Below, in pieces: positions 35,217 to 41,859 of a DNA stretch of 64,000 nt. The DNA lies in the NCBI RefSeq assembly GCF_030682035.1, contig NZ_JAUXQZ010000016.1, positions 62,001 to 126,000 of the forward strand. Reading direction: 5' to 3'. Both the position numbers and the translations under genes were made by a program. Below the pieces are notes generated by a model. The model searched no databases and had not been told where the DNA came from. It saw only the letters and a list, made by a program, of their open reading frames with translations. This stretch comes from Brevundimonas sp. Its GTDB lineage: Bacteria; Pseudomonadota; Alphaproteobacteria; Caulobacterales; Caulobacteraceae. Position 1 is the stretch's first letter, and every line of letters starts with the position of its first letter.

Positions 35217-36521
35217 TCAGGCCGCGTTGGCCGTTCGCTGAGCAGCCGCGCAGCAGACAGGGCAGGCGGGATTGGCCATCACCATGTGGTCGTAGTTGCC
35301 CTCGGGTCTAAGGGCGAACGCTACAGTCTGCTGCTTTCCGGCCGGGTCGTCAGCCAAATGGCGAAGGAACTGCGCCGTAAGGAGCAGTCCGCCCCAGAAA
35401 GAAACGAAAGCGGCGGTCGGGATTGGTCCATCCCCGTCTGTTGCGCTCGGATGAAGACAGCCGACGCACGGGAGGTCGTTTTCGTGAAACGACGACATGG
35501 CCATAAACCCGGCCGTGGCCCCGACCCCCAACCATTCGGGATTGAGCCGCTGGACCAACCACCGGGTGGGGATATCGTCAACGCCGACCAGAACATTGGC
35601 CGACAGCGGCTCCCGGGCGGCGAGCGCCTCATCGAATCGTTCGGCGATCGGGGTGATCGTCAGGCCGCGCCCAAACGTGGCGAGATCGTCGACTTTGAGA
35701 CGGTCGAGCCGCGACCGCAGCAACAGCATGTTGCGGTTCAGATTGCTCAGGCCGCTCAGGTCATGGTCGAACACACGCATCCGTCCCGCCACGCCGGGCA
35801 GCCGGTGGAGAACATACAGGACCGCGTTGGCTATCGCGCCGCCGCTGATCAAATCGCTGTCAGGCAGGGTCGTCACCAGCGGAGTCTGGGGCGGCGCGAG
35901 CGCCACGCTTACGGATTTCGCGGGCGCGTGGGCGACATCAAACGCTATCGGCGCCCGGGCATGGCGCCGCATGCGGCGCATGGCGCCCTTGAACGCCTCG
36001 CCGGCCGCAAGCGCCGCCACCGCGAGTCCGCCCATTGGCCATTCGCCGGCTTCCCAATGCTTTCCGTTATCGCCCGGCCCCAAGGTCGCGCTCCAATCCG
36101 AGGCGTTCATGGACACCGTCTGGTGAGACTCGATGCCAGGGTCGGCCGAGCCGATGCGAACGACCAGATCCACCGCCCCTTCCGGCGGTCCCCAGCTGTA
36201 ATCGCGGCCGGGCAACAGGTCCGCACCGGCCTCGGTCAGGCCGCGCCTGAGCGAAGTCCCCGCCAGCGGAGGCTGATGCCCAACCAAGGCGGCTTCGGGC
36301 GCCATCAAATGAATCCGATGACCCGACCGCGCCATCAGCAAGGCCGCCGTGATGAAAGCGCTCTGACCCGAATGGGTGGCCAAGGCGTCACCATCCGCAG
36401 CCAGAACCACAGAGGGTTGGGTTAAAGCGTCGATCAGTTCATCGTCCGTCACCCGCTCCGACAGACTGTCGCGCATCAGCAGCAGGGTGCGGCCGAGAGC
36501 TTCATGCAACGGCGCGGTCAT
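35217..36521 (-). CDS. E1-like ubiquitin-activating enzyme (ThiF/MoeB/HesA family)
   Basis: A 434-residue protein. The adenylation domain is in the C-terminal half: DSDLISGGAIANAVLYVLHR is the nucleotide loop (about 221-240), then RVFDHDLSGLSNLNRNMLLL (acidic Asp, Arg finger near 263) and VLVGVDDIPTRW. Two cysteine pairs, CVGC (352, 355) and CPVCC (420-424), fit a zinc knuckle with one cysteine spare. The N-terminal 200 residues have no cysteine, so they do not supply an E2-type active site; they may be a degenerate Rossmann domain. The start codon overlaps the JAB gene stop by four bases. It would activate the Ubl encoded two genes upstream. Confidence 0.88.
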   Translation of the reverse strand: MTAPLHEALGRTLLLMRDSLSERVTDDELIDALTQPSVVLAADGDALATHSGQSAFITAALLMARSGHRIHLMAPEAALVGHQPPLAGTSLRRGLTEAGADLLPGRDYSWGPPEGAVDLVVRIGSADPGIESHQTVSMNASDWSATLGPGDNGKHWEAGEWPMGGLAVAALAAGEAFKGAMRRMRRHARAPIAFDVAHAPAKSVSVALAPPQTPLVTTLPDSDLISGGAIANAVLYVLHRLPGVAGRMRVFDHDLSGLSNLNRNMLLLRSRLDRLKVDDLATFGRGLTITPIAERFDEALAAREPLSANVLVGVDDIPTRWLVQRLNPEWLGVGATAGFMAMSSFHENDLPCVGCLHPSATDGDGPIPTAAFVSFWGGLLLTAQFLRHLADDPAGKQQTVAFALRPEGNYDHMVMANPACPVCCAAAQRTANAA

Positions 36522-36961
36522 CGGACCACCTCGATGTGGTTGGAAATGGCGACCTCGTTCCAGACGCCTTGATCGTCGATCCGGGCGAGAAAGGCCTCGT
36601 CGAAGGTGGCGAGCCCCATGGCGAAGCGAGGAATCACAAGGCTGAGAAAGCCCGGTTGGTGGATAATCGGGAAGGCGTCATCCGTCGCAGAATGATAGGC
36701 GGCGCCGGGGTGGGTGTGAATCTGGACCCGAATGCCCAGCCCTTCATCGGCCAAGCGCACCCAGAAATTATGGAGCCAGTCCGGGTCGACCTGAAATCCG
36801 ACAGGCGAGGCGCTGTGCTGCGGGTGGATGACCTCGGTCACCTCGCTCGGCGCCGACCATGGCCCCACCCAAAGCGCCTGACATTCGCGAACTCCGGCGC
36901 CGCAGCGCCGGAGTTGCGCAAAGGTCTGATCGAGGACCAATGCGGGAACCCTCACCCGCAC
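36518..36961 (-). CDS. JAMM/JAB-domain isopeptidase
   Basis: A 147-residue stand-alone JAB protease. The zinc motif is complete: Glu26 in VRECQALWVG, H82-T-H84-P in RVQIHTHPGAAYHSATDD with Ser91 and Asp94, matching HxHPx(6)SxxD. Such enzymes process ubiquitin-like precursors and remove them from targets. It starts at a GTG that overlaps the Ubl gene by ten bases and its stop overlaps the E1 start, so three proteins come from one transcript. Its size matches the short prokaryotic JAB family linked to Ubl operons. Confidence 0.9.
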   Translation of the reverse strand: MRVRVPALVLDQTFAQLRRCGAGVRECQALWVGPWSAPSEVTEVIHPQHSASPVGFQVDPDWLHNFWVRLADEGLGIRVQIHTHPGAAYHSATDDAFPIIHQPGFLSLVIPRFAMGLATFDEAFLARIDDQGVWNEVAISNHIEVVR

Positions 36962-37254
36962 GGCACGCCTCCCGCCACCGCACGCGGCCGCAGCAGGACC
37001 CGCGAGCCTTCGACAAGCCCCGCGTCCTTGACGCTCTGGTTCAGCGCCAGTTCCTGTCCCGCCTCGTTGAACAGCAGCGGACCCGCGCCGATACCGAACA
37101 GCTGGAGGGCGTCCTGGAGCACGGCCTGAAGCGCCTGGTTGACGCTCACTTCCAACGGCATGGGCGCGCCGTTGTAGATCACCGTGATGGTGATCTTGTT
37201 CGGCGGCTTGTCTTTGGGGCCCTTCGACGGGTCATCAGGCTTTTGGGGGCTCAT
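36952..37254 (-). CDS. ubiquitin-like protein with Gly-Gly and cleavable tail (DUF2604-like)
   Basis: A 100-residue protein from the ATG at 37254 (GGAG upstream). After a disordered, charged N-terminus (to about residue 20) comes a beta-grasp-type domain (ITITVIYNGAPMPLEVSVNQ, ALQAVLQDALQLFGI, LLFNEAGQELALNQSVKDAG, VEGSRVLLRPRAVAGG). The diglycine at 95-96 is followed by four residues, VPCG, so the protein is a precursor whose tail must be removed before activation, which fits the JAB neighbour. The pattern resembles DUF2604 Ubls; identity is not certain. It is the first gene of the operon and is divergent from the XRE regulator. Confidence 0.82.
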   Translation of the reverse strand: MSPQKPDDPSKGPKDKPPNKITITVIYNGAPMPLEVSVNQALQAVLQDALQLFGIGAGPLLFNEAGQELALNQSVKDAGLVEGSRVLLRPRAVAGGVPCG

Positions 37255-37302
37255 TGTATTTCTCCAAGGACGGGACCGGCGCTGGCCTGGCAGGCCACGC
37301 GA

Positions 37303-37380
37303 ATTGCGATGTCGCAATCTGTGAGCTACATAGGATCGAGCCGATGCAATTGCAATATCGCAATCGCATGCGAAATCGCA
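37303..37380. promoter_or_regulatory. three TTGCGA-N2-TCGCAA operator-like palindromes
   Basis: ATTGCGATGTCGCAAT (37303-37318), ATTGCAATATCGCAAT (37349-37364) and TGCGAAATCGCA (37369-37380) are variants of one inverted repeat with a two-base centre. They lie in the 139-base gap between the divergent Ubl operon and the XRE gene; the third ends 14 bases before the XRE start. This is the arrangement expected for autoregulation by the XRE protein and control of both transcripts. Confidence 0.75.
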
Positions 37381-37393
37381 AAATGGAGATCGC

Positions 37394-37750
37394 GTGACGA
37401 CAGACCGATTCAATACGGAGGCTTTTTTCGCCGCCCTCAACACAGCGCGGCTCAGCAGGCAAATGACATGGAAGGAAGTCGCCGAAACCTCAGGCGTGGC
37501 GGCCTCGACGCTGTCTCGGATGGGGAGTGGGGCCAAACCTGACGTGAATGGCTTAGCCGCTCTGCTCGATTGGTCGAACCTAAACGCGGAGATGTTCATT
37601 CTCCGCACTTCCGATGGCGACAGGCCAGAGCCGGAGTCGCTTGCACGAATCACCGCGCTGCTTCGTGCCGATCCAAAACTGTCCAAAAACAACGCAAAGT
37701 TGATGGAAGATATCGTAATCACCACCTACAATCGCTTAAAGGGAACCTAG
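37394..37750 (+). CDS. XRE-family helix-turn-helix regulator
   Basis: A 118-residue protein with an N-terminal lambda-type HTH (FFAALNTARLSRQMTWKEVA, ETSGVAASTLSRMGSG, AKPDVNGLAALLDWSNL) and a helical C-terminal half (ARITALLRADPKLSKNNAKL). The start is GTG at 37394 with GGAG upstream. The operator-like palindromes in its promoter suggest that it represses itself and the divergent Ubl operon. The next gene encodes an ImmA-type peptidase, starting within two bases, which is the classic pair where the peptidase inactivates the repressor. Confidence 0.9.
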   Translation: MTTDRFNTEAFFAALNTARLSRQMTWKEVAETSGVAASTLSRMGSGAKPDVNGLAALLDWSNLNAEMFILRTSDGDRPEPESLARITALLRADPKLSKNNAKLMEDIVITTYNRLKGT

Positions 37751-37751
37751 G

Positions 37752-38300
37752 TTGGGCTTTCGGCGCGGATTCAAAGCAGAGGCGAACCGGATAGCGATCC
37801 GCGTGCGCGAGAAGCTGGGTCTTGCGCCCCACGCTCCGATCGACCCATGGGCGCTCGCGATCTACTTCGAGGTCGAGATTATCCCGCTGAGCCAGCTGGG
37901 AGCCGACTGCTCTCGCTTTCTGGGACCTGACGGCTCAAAGTTATCGGCAGTCACCGTTCCTTGCGGGTCACAAACGGCGATTGTGCACAACGATTCCCAC
38001 CACCTTCACCGACAGCGAAGCAACATCTGCCACGAACTCGCGCATCTATTTCTTGGACACGAAAGCGCACCCCCACTGACCGAGGATGGCGACAGGCACC
38101 ATGACGGCGACATCGAAGCGGAGGCGAACTTCCTCTCCGGATGCCTGCTGCTCACCAATGAAGGTGCCAATCACGTGCTCAAACACGGCCTTGCCAGTCA
38201 AGCTCGGCATACCTACGGCATTAGCCAGCCTATGCTCGAATACCGTCTCAGGGTTAGCGGTGCGACGACAATCCACCGCAGGAGATCGGCGGCCGCGTGA
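37752..38300 (+). CDS. ImmA/IrrE family metallo-endopeptidase
   Basis: A 182-residue protein from a TTG at 37752, one base after the XRE stop. The zinc motif is NICHELAHLFLGHESAP (HExxH), with a downstream acidic site in DIEAEANFLSGCLLL, as in the COG2856/ImmA family. The N-terminal half (GLAPHAPIDPWALAIYFEVE and SRFLGPDGSKLSAVTV) is the usual preceding strand region. Members cleave XRE repressors, releasing mobile elements or stress genes. Its C-terminal end overlaps an opposite-strand gene. Confidence 0.92.
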   Translation: MGFRRGFKAEANRIAIRVREKLGLAPHAPIDPWALAIYFEVEIIPLSQLGADCSRFLGPDGSKLSAVTVPCGSQTAIVHNDSHHLHRQRSNICHELAHLFLGHESAPPLTEDGDRHHDGDIEAEANFLSGCLLLTNEGANHVLKHGLASQARHTYGISQPMLEYRLRVSGATTIHRRRSAAA

Positions 38301-38524
38301 TGGCGAATTAGGCGATTGATCCGGTCCCCTTTCCCCAACCCCACCGCCCGCAACTCGATCCCCGCGGCCTGTTGCAGGATGGCGCCGGGGCAGGCGCGTT
38401 CGATCTCGGACAGCAGGGTGTTGATGCCGGCGCGGCCGTCGGCGCTGGTCAGGTCGAGGCCCTCCAGAGCCTCAAGCAGGCGGGCGGCGATGGCGTCGGG
38501 GTCTTCGGCCGGCATGGAATGCAT
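38213..38524 (-). CDS. hypothetical protein, possibly truncated, behind a LexA box
   Basis: A 103-residue frame starting MHSMPAEDPDAIAARLLEAL; an internal ATG nine bases on is also possible. The first 65 residues look like a real helical protein (LTSADGRAGINTLLSEIERA). The last 30 codons lie antisense to the ImmA gene and look unlike the rest, so the gene may have been cut where the island was joined. A perfect GTTC-N7-GTTC box sits 67 bases upstream of the start. Function unknown. Confidence 0.45.
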   Translation of the reverse strand: MHSMPAEDPDAIAARLLEALEGLDLTSADGRAGINTLLSEIERACPGAILQQAAGIELRAVGLGKGDRINRLIRHHAAADLLRWIVVAPLTLRRYSSIGWLMP

Positions 38525-38590
38525 CCTTCATCTCGAAACCGCCGACCCGGGGTGATCCAGCCGCGCGCGACGGGCAGAGTCAATCGGAAC

Positions 38591-38605
38591 GTTCGCTTTT
38601 TGTTC
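38591..38605. promoter_or_regulatory. perfect LexA (SOS) box GTTC-N7-GTTC
   Basis: GTTC (38591-38594), GCTTTTT, GTTC (38602-38605) is an exact match to the alphaproteobacterial LexA consensus. The nearest gene it could control is the minus-strand small gene starting at 38524. To its right begins the palindromic element at 38635. It is 4.3 kb from the similar box in front of dinD. Confidence 0.6.
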
Positions 38606-38634
38606 TTTCTAACCACAACGGGGTGCGGCGCTGC

Positions 38635-38851
38635 CTTGTCATCCCGGCCGAAGCGAAGCGGAGAGCCGGGACGCGACACTCCGCCCCCTCCATCCTCCCG
38701 GACAGCCCGCAGGGCTGAGCCGGGAGCAGGGTGGCGACCAGCTCGTCCTCCTGACCCTTGCCCCGGATAGCGGCTGGCGCCGCTTCCGGGCCGGTCACGA
38801 GGTTGAGGGCGCCGTCCCGGCTCTCCGCTTCGCTTCGGCCGGGATGACAAG
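38635..38851. repeat. 217-bp palindromic element with perfect 39-bp inverted ends
   Basis: Arms 38635-38673 and 38813-38851 are exact reverse complements over 39 bases, opening CTTGTCATCCCGG and closing CCGGGACG, the same ends and the same arm length as the element at 12375-12566. The interior also shares TCCTCCCGGA and a CCGGATA...TTCCGG stem with it. It lies in the 963-base, largely non-coding stretch 38301-39263, which otherwise holds one doubtful gene and shorter repeats. Confidence 0.85.
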
Positions 38852-39033
38852 CCGCGCCCCTTGGAAACAGTGTATTCCCGCCCCCAATAATCCCGCCCCT
38901 CTCAACCCCCGAAGGCGCCCTTTCGACCCCCGGTCCGGCGCCGGACGCGCCGCCGCGCGCGGCGTCTCCCCACCACGCCCCCACACCGGGGTATAATGCG
39001 GCTCGAGGCGGGCGCAGGCCCGCCCCGCCTTCG

Positions 39034-39054
39034 TCATCCCGGCGAAAGCCGGGA
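39034..39054. repeat. single hairpin unit of the ATCCCGG family
   Basis: TCATCCCGG, CGAAAG, then CCGGGA forms one small hairpin with the same outer sequence as the arms of the two large elements. It may be a solo unit from which the larger elements are built. The stretch 38852-39201 around it has no supported gene; it also contains two copies of ACAGTGTAYTCCCG (38867 and 39175). Confidence 0.55.
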
Positions 39055-39201
39055 AGGGTCTTTGACATCGCCATCCTCCAACCCCGCCCGACCGCCCCAG
39101 GCCGAGGCGGATTGCCAGCCTATTGACGCTGCCCGAACACGCGCCCGAAACCGCCTGAACTTTTTCCGCCGCCGACAGTGTACTCCCGACCCTTTTTTGT
39201 T

Positions 39202-39242
39202 GGCGCTAGCGCTCGGCCCGCGGGGCCTCGCTGCTTGAGCGC
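39202..39242. repeat. right 41-bp island-flanking repeat
   Basis: GGCGCTAGCGCTCGGCC and the following bases match the copy at 34221-34261 at 34 of 41 positions, same orientation. It ends 21 bases before the flavoprotein gene, while the left copy begins eight bases after polA, so the pair sits exactly at the two core-genome borders of the island. Confidence 0.6.
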
Positions 39243-39263
39243 CGCCCGTGCTAAGGCCGCCGC

Positions 39264-40496
39264 ATGACCCCCCAGAGCACCCCATTGGCCGTCGATGTCC
39301 TGATCGTCGGCGCCGGCGCGGCCGGGATGATGTGCGCCATCGAGGCCGGGCGGCGCGGGCGTTCCGTCCGCATCCTCGACCACGCCCGGGCGCCGGGCGA
39401 GAAGATCCGCATCTCGGGCGGCGGGCGCTGCAACTTCACCAATCTGGGGACCGGGCCCGCCAACTTCCTCGGCGAGAACCCGCGCTTCGCCACCTCGGCG
39501 CTGAAGCGGTTTACGCAGCACGACTTCGTCAAACGGGTCGACCGGGCCGGCATCGCCTGGCACGAGAAAACCCTCGGCCAGCTGTTCTGCGACGACAGCG
39601 CCAGACAGATCATCCGCATGCTGACCGACGACATGCGGGCGGCGGGCGTGGTCCTGTCGCTGGGCGTCTCGGTCGAGCGGGTCGATCGCGTGGGCGACAT
39701 CTATGCGGCCGCCCTGTCGGACGGCTCCGTGGTGCGGGCGGCCTCGCTGGTGCTGGCCACCGGCGGCAAGTCGATCCCCAAGATGGGAGCCACCGGCTGG
39801 GCCTATGAGACCGCGCGAGGCTTCGGCCTGCGGGTCACCGAGACCCGCCCGGCGCTGGTCCCCCTGACCTTCGAAGCCGGGCTGCTGGAGCAGCTGACGC
39901 CCCTCGCCGGGGTCGCCGTCGACGCCAGCGTCAGCGTCAGCGTCATCCCGGCCTCAAGTAGCCCGAAGGGCGATAGGCCAACGTTCAATGAGGCCATGCT
40001 GTTCACCCACCGCGGCCTGTCGGGGCCCGCCATCCTCCAGATCAGCTCCTACTGGCGCGAGGGCGAGGCCATCACCGTCGCCATGGCCCCCGGCGAGGCC
40101 GTCTATGACCGCCTGAAAGCCGCCAAGGAGGCGAACGGCAAACAGATGGTGCACACGGCGCTGGGCCACATCCTACCCCGCCGCCTGGCCGAAAGCGTCT
40201 GCGACCGCGAGGCCGTCAGGGGCAAGCTGGCCGAGGTCGGCGACAAGACCCTGCGCCGTCTCGACGCCGCCGTGAACGCCTGGACCGTCAAGCCGGTCGG
40301 CTCCGAAGGCTACCGCACCGCCGAGGTCACCCTGGGCGGCGTGGCTGTCGACCAGCTGGACCAGCAGACCATGGCGGCGAAGACCGTGCCGGGCCTCTTC
40401 GTCATCGGCGAGGCCGTCGACGTCACCGGCTGGCTCGGCGGCTACAATTTCCAGTGGGCCTGGTCGTCGGGTTGGGCGGCGGGGCAGGCTTGCTAG
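39264..40496 (+). CDS. BaiN/HI0933-like NAD(P)/FAD-dependent oxidoreductase
   Basis: A 410-residue flavoprotein of the HI0933 (BaiN) family. The dinucleotide site VLIVGAGAAGMMCAIEAGRR at the N-terminus is followed by the family mark KIRISGGGRCNFTNL. Then come KTLGQLFCDDSARQIIRML, ASLVLATGGKSIPKMGATGW, and near the C-terminus AEVTLGGVAVDQLD and GLFVIGEAVDVTGWLGGYNF, closing the FAD site. Cytosolic members reduce unsaturated substrates, but the physiological substrate is generally unknown. It is followed by the G-rich palindromic element, then trmD. Confidence 0.93.
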   Translation: MTPQSTPLAVDVLIVGAGAAGMMCAIEAGRRGRSVRILDHARAPGEKIRISGGGRCNFTNLGTGPANFLGENPRFATSALKRFTQHDFVKRVDRAGIAWHEKTLGQLFCDDSARQIIRMLTDDMRAAGVVLSLGVSVERVDRVGDIYAAALSDGSVVRAASLVLATGGKSIPKMGATGWAYETARGFGLRVTETRPALVPLTFEAGLLEQLTPLAGVAVDASVSVSVIPASSSPKGDRPTFNEAMLFTHRGLSGPAILQISSYWREGEAITVAMAPGEAVYDRLKAAKEANGKQMVHTALGHILPRRLAESVCDREAVRGKLAEVGDKTLRRLDAAVNAWTVKPVGSEGYRTAEVTLGGVAVDQLDQQTMAAKTVPGLFVIGEAVDVTGWLGGYNFQWAWSSGWAAGQAC

Positions 40497-40599
40497 GGTG
40501 TGGGGTATGGGGGATGGGGTATGGGGAGTTCCTCCCGTCACCGCCGCCCCCTGAAACCTGATCCCCATACCACACCCCACACCCCACACCCTATCCCCC
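40497..40599. repeat. G-rich/C-rich palindromic element before trmD
   Basis: The gap from the TAG stop to the trmD ATG is wholly made of this element: the left arm starts GGTGTGGGGTATGGGGG and the right arm (40563-40599) has CCCCATACCACACCCCACAC and ends TATCCCCC. It shares arms and an internal TGAAACCT block, in inverted orientation, with the element at 16484-16592. The trmD promoter and ribosome site would have to lie within or before it. Confidence 0.75.
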
Positions 40600-41355
40600 A
40601 TGCCCCCTTTCACCGCCACTGTCCTGACCATGTTTCCGGAAGCGTTTCCGGGGCCGCTCGGCGTGTCGCTGATCGGCACGGCGTGGCGTGAGCGCGGGCT
40701 GTGGAGCCTTGAAACGGTTGACATTCGGGCCTTTTCCACAGATACGCGCGGCTTCCTGGACGACACCCCCGCGGGTGGCGGCCCGGGAGCCGTGCTGAAA
40801 GCGGACGTGGTGGCGAGGGCGCTCGACAGCGTATCCGGACCGGCGCGGCCGCTTTTGTACATGAGCGCCCGGGGTCGGCCCCTGACCCAGGCGCGCGTCA
40901 AGGAATGGGCTCGGGCGGACGGCATTACGGTGCTGTGCGGCCGGTTCGAGGGGGTGGACCAGCGCGTGCTCGACGCGCGCGGGTTCGAGGAGGTCTCCGT
41001 CGGAGACGCGGTGCTCGCCGGCGGCGAGGCGGCGGCGATGGTGGTGATCGAGGCGTGCGTAAGACTGCTGCCCGGGGTGCTGGGCCAGGCGGAAAGCCTG
41101 AGTTCGGAGAGCTTCGAGGACGGTCTTCTGGAGCATCCGCAGTACACGCGACCGCGGACGTTCGAGGGGCTGGAGATACCCGAGGTTCTGCTGTCCGGAG
41201 ACCATAAAAAGGTCGCCGCATGGCGCGAAGAGCAGCGGCGAGAGACGACCCGGGAACGACGGCCAGACCTCTGGACGGCTTATCCGGACAAGAAAAATGC
41301 GGGACCTGAGCCCGCCAAATCACAGCTAAAGGGCGCAAAAGCCCGAGGAGAATAG
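40600..41355 (+). CDS. trmD: tRNA (guanine-N1)-methyltransferase
   Basis: A 251-residue SPOUT methyltransferase that makes m1G37 in tRNAs reading CNN codons. Recognisable: [20 protein letters not shown] at the N-terminus, [32 protein letters not shown] (the knot region), [20 protein letters not shown], and [20 protein letters not shown], including the catalytic Asp loop. A lysine-rich tail extends the C-terminus. It is normally preceded by rpsP and rimM; here a flavoprotein gene takes that place. rplS starts two bases after the stop. Confidence 0.97.
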   Translation: MPPFTATVLTMFPEAFPGPLGVSLIGTAWRERGLWSLETVDIRAFSTDTRGFLDDTPAGGGPGAVLKADVVARALDSVSGPARPLLYMSARGRPLTQARVKEWARADGITVLCGRFEGVDQRVLDARGFEEVSVGDAVLAGGEAAAMVVIEACVRLLPGVLGQAESLSSESFEDGLLEHPQYTRPRTFEGLEIPEVLLSGDHKKVAAWREEQRRETTRERRPDLWTAYPDKKNAGPEPAKSQLKGAKARGE

Positions 41356-41356
41356 A

Positions 41357-41785
41357 ATGAACATCCTTCAGACGATCGAAGCCGAAGAAAAAGCCCGCCT
41401 GGTCGCCGTCCGTGCGATCCCCGACTTCCAGCCCGGCGATACGCTGCGCGTCATGGTCAAGATCAAGGAAGGCGAGCGCGAACGCATCCAAGCCTTCGAG
41501 GGCGTCTGCATCGCCCGCGCCGGCGGCGGGATCAACGAGAATTTCACCGTACGCAAGATCAGCTTCGGCGAGGGCGTCGAGCGCGTCTTCCCGCTGATGT
41601 CGCCGAACATCGACGCCATCGAGGTGAAGCGTCGCGGCGTCGTGCGGCGCGCCAAGCTCTATTACCTGCGTGATCGCCGCGGCAAGTCGGCCCGGATCGC
41701 CGAAAAGCAGACCGTCCGTCCGGTCAAGGGCGTCGTGGTGCCGGAAACCGGCTCCGCCCGGAAGACCGACGACACCGAAGCGTAA
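41357..41785 (+). CDS. rplS: 50S ribosomal protein L19
   Basis: A 142-residue ribosomal protein at the 30S-50S interface. The core [60 protein letters not shown] and [20 protein letters not shown] is highly conserved; the acidic C-terminal extension after residue 115 is typical of alphaproteobacteria. It is co-transcribed with trmD (one base between stop and start, GGAG upstream) and ends at a strong terminator. Confidence 0.98.
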   Translation: MNILQTIEAEEKARLVAVRAIPDFQPGDTLRVMVKIKEGERERIQAFEGVCIARAGGGINENFTVRKISFGEGVERVFPLMSPNIDAIEVKRRGVVRRAKLYYLRDRRGKSARIAEKQTVRPVKGVVVPETGSARKTDDTEA

Positions 41786-41813
41786 GCCGCTTTATTTTCG
41801 CTGGAATTACACA

Positions 41814-41841
41814 GGCCCCGGCGTAACCGCCGGGGCCTTTT
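41814..41841 (+). terminator. rho-independent terminator of trmD-rplS
   Basis: GGCCCCGGCG (41814-41823), loop TAAC, CGCCGGGGCC (41828-41837), then TTTT. A perfect ten-base-pair stem with a T-run, 28 bases after the rplS stop. Confidence 0.92.
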
Positions 41842-41859
41842 CTGTCTCTCCAAGGGGGC

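Noticed and set aside
34309..38300. Prophage or integrative element
   Set aside because: The ImmA-XRE pair and Bro-N-type DinD are common on phages, but no integrase, capsid, portal or lysis gene is present and no attachment site in a tRNA was found.
34309..38524. CBASS or a PRTRC-type cassette
   Set aside because: There is no CD-NTase, no effector and no E2-E1 fusion for CBASS, and no ParB-like or other PRTRC proteins. Only the E1, JAB and Ubl are shared with these.
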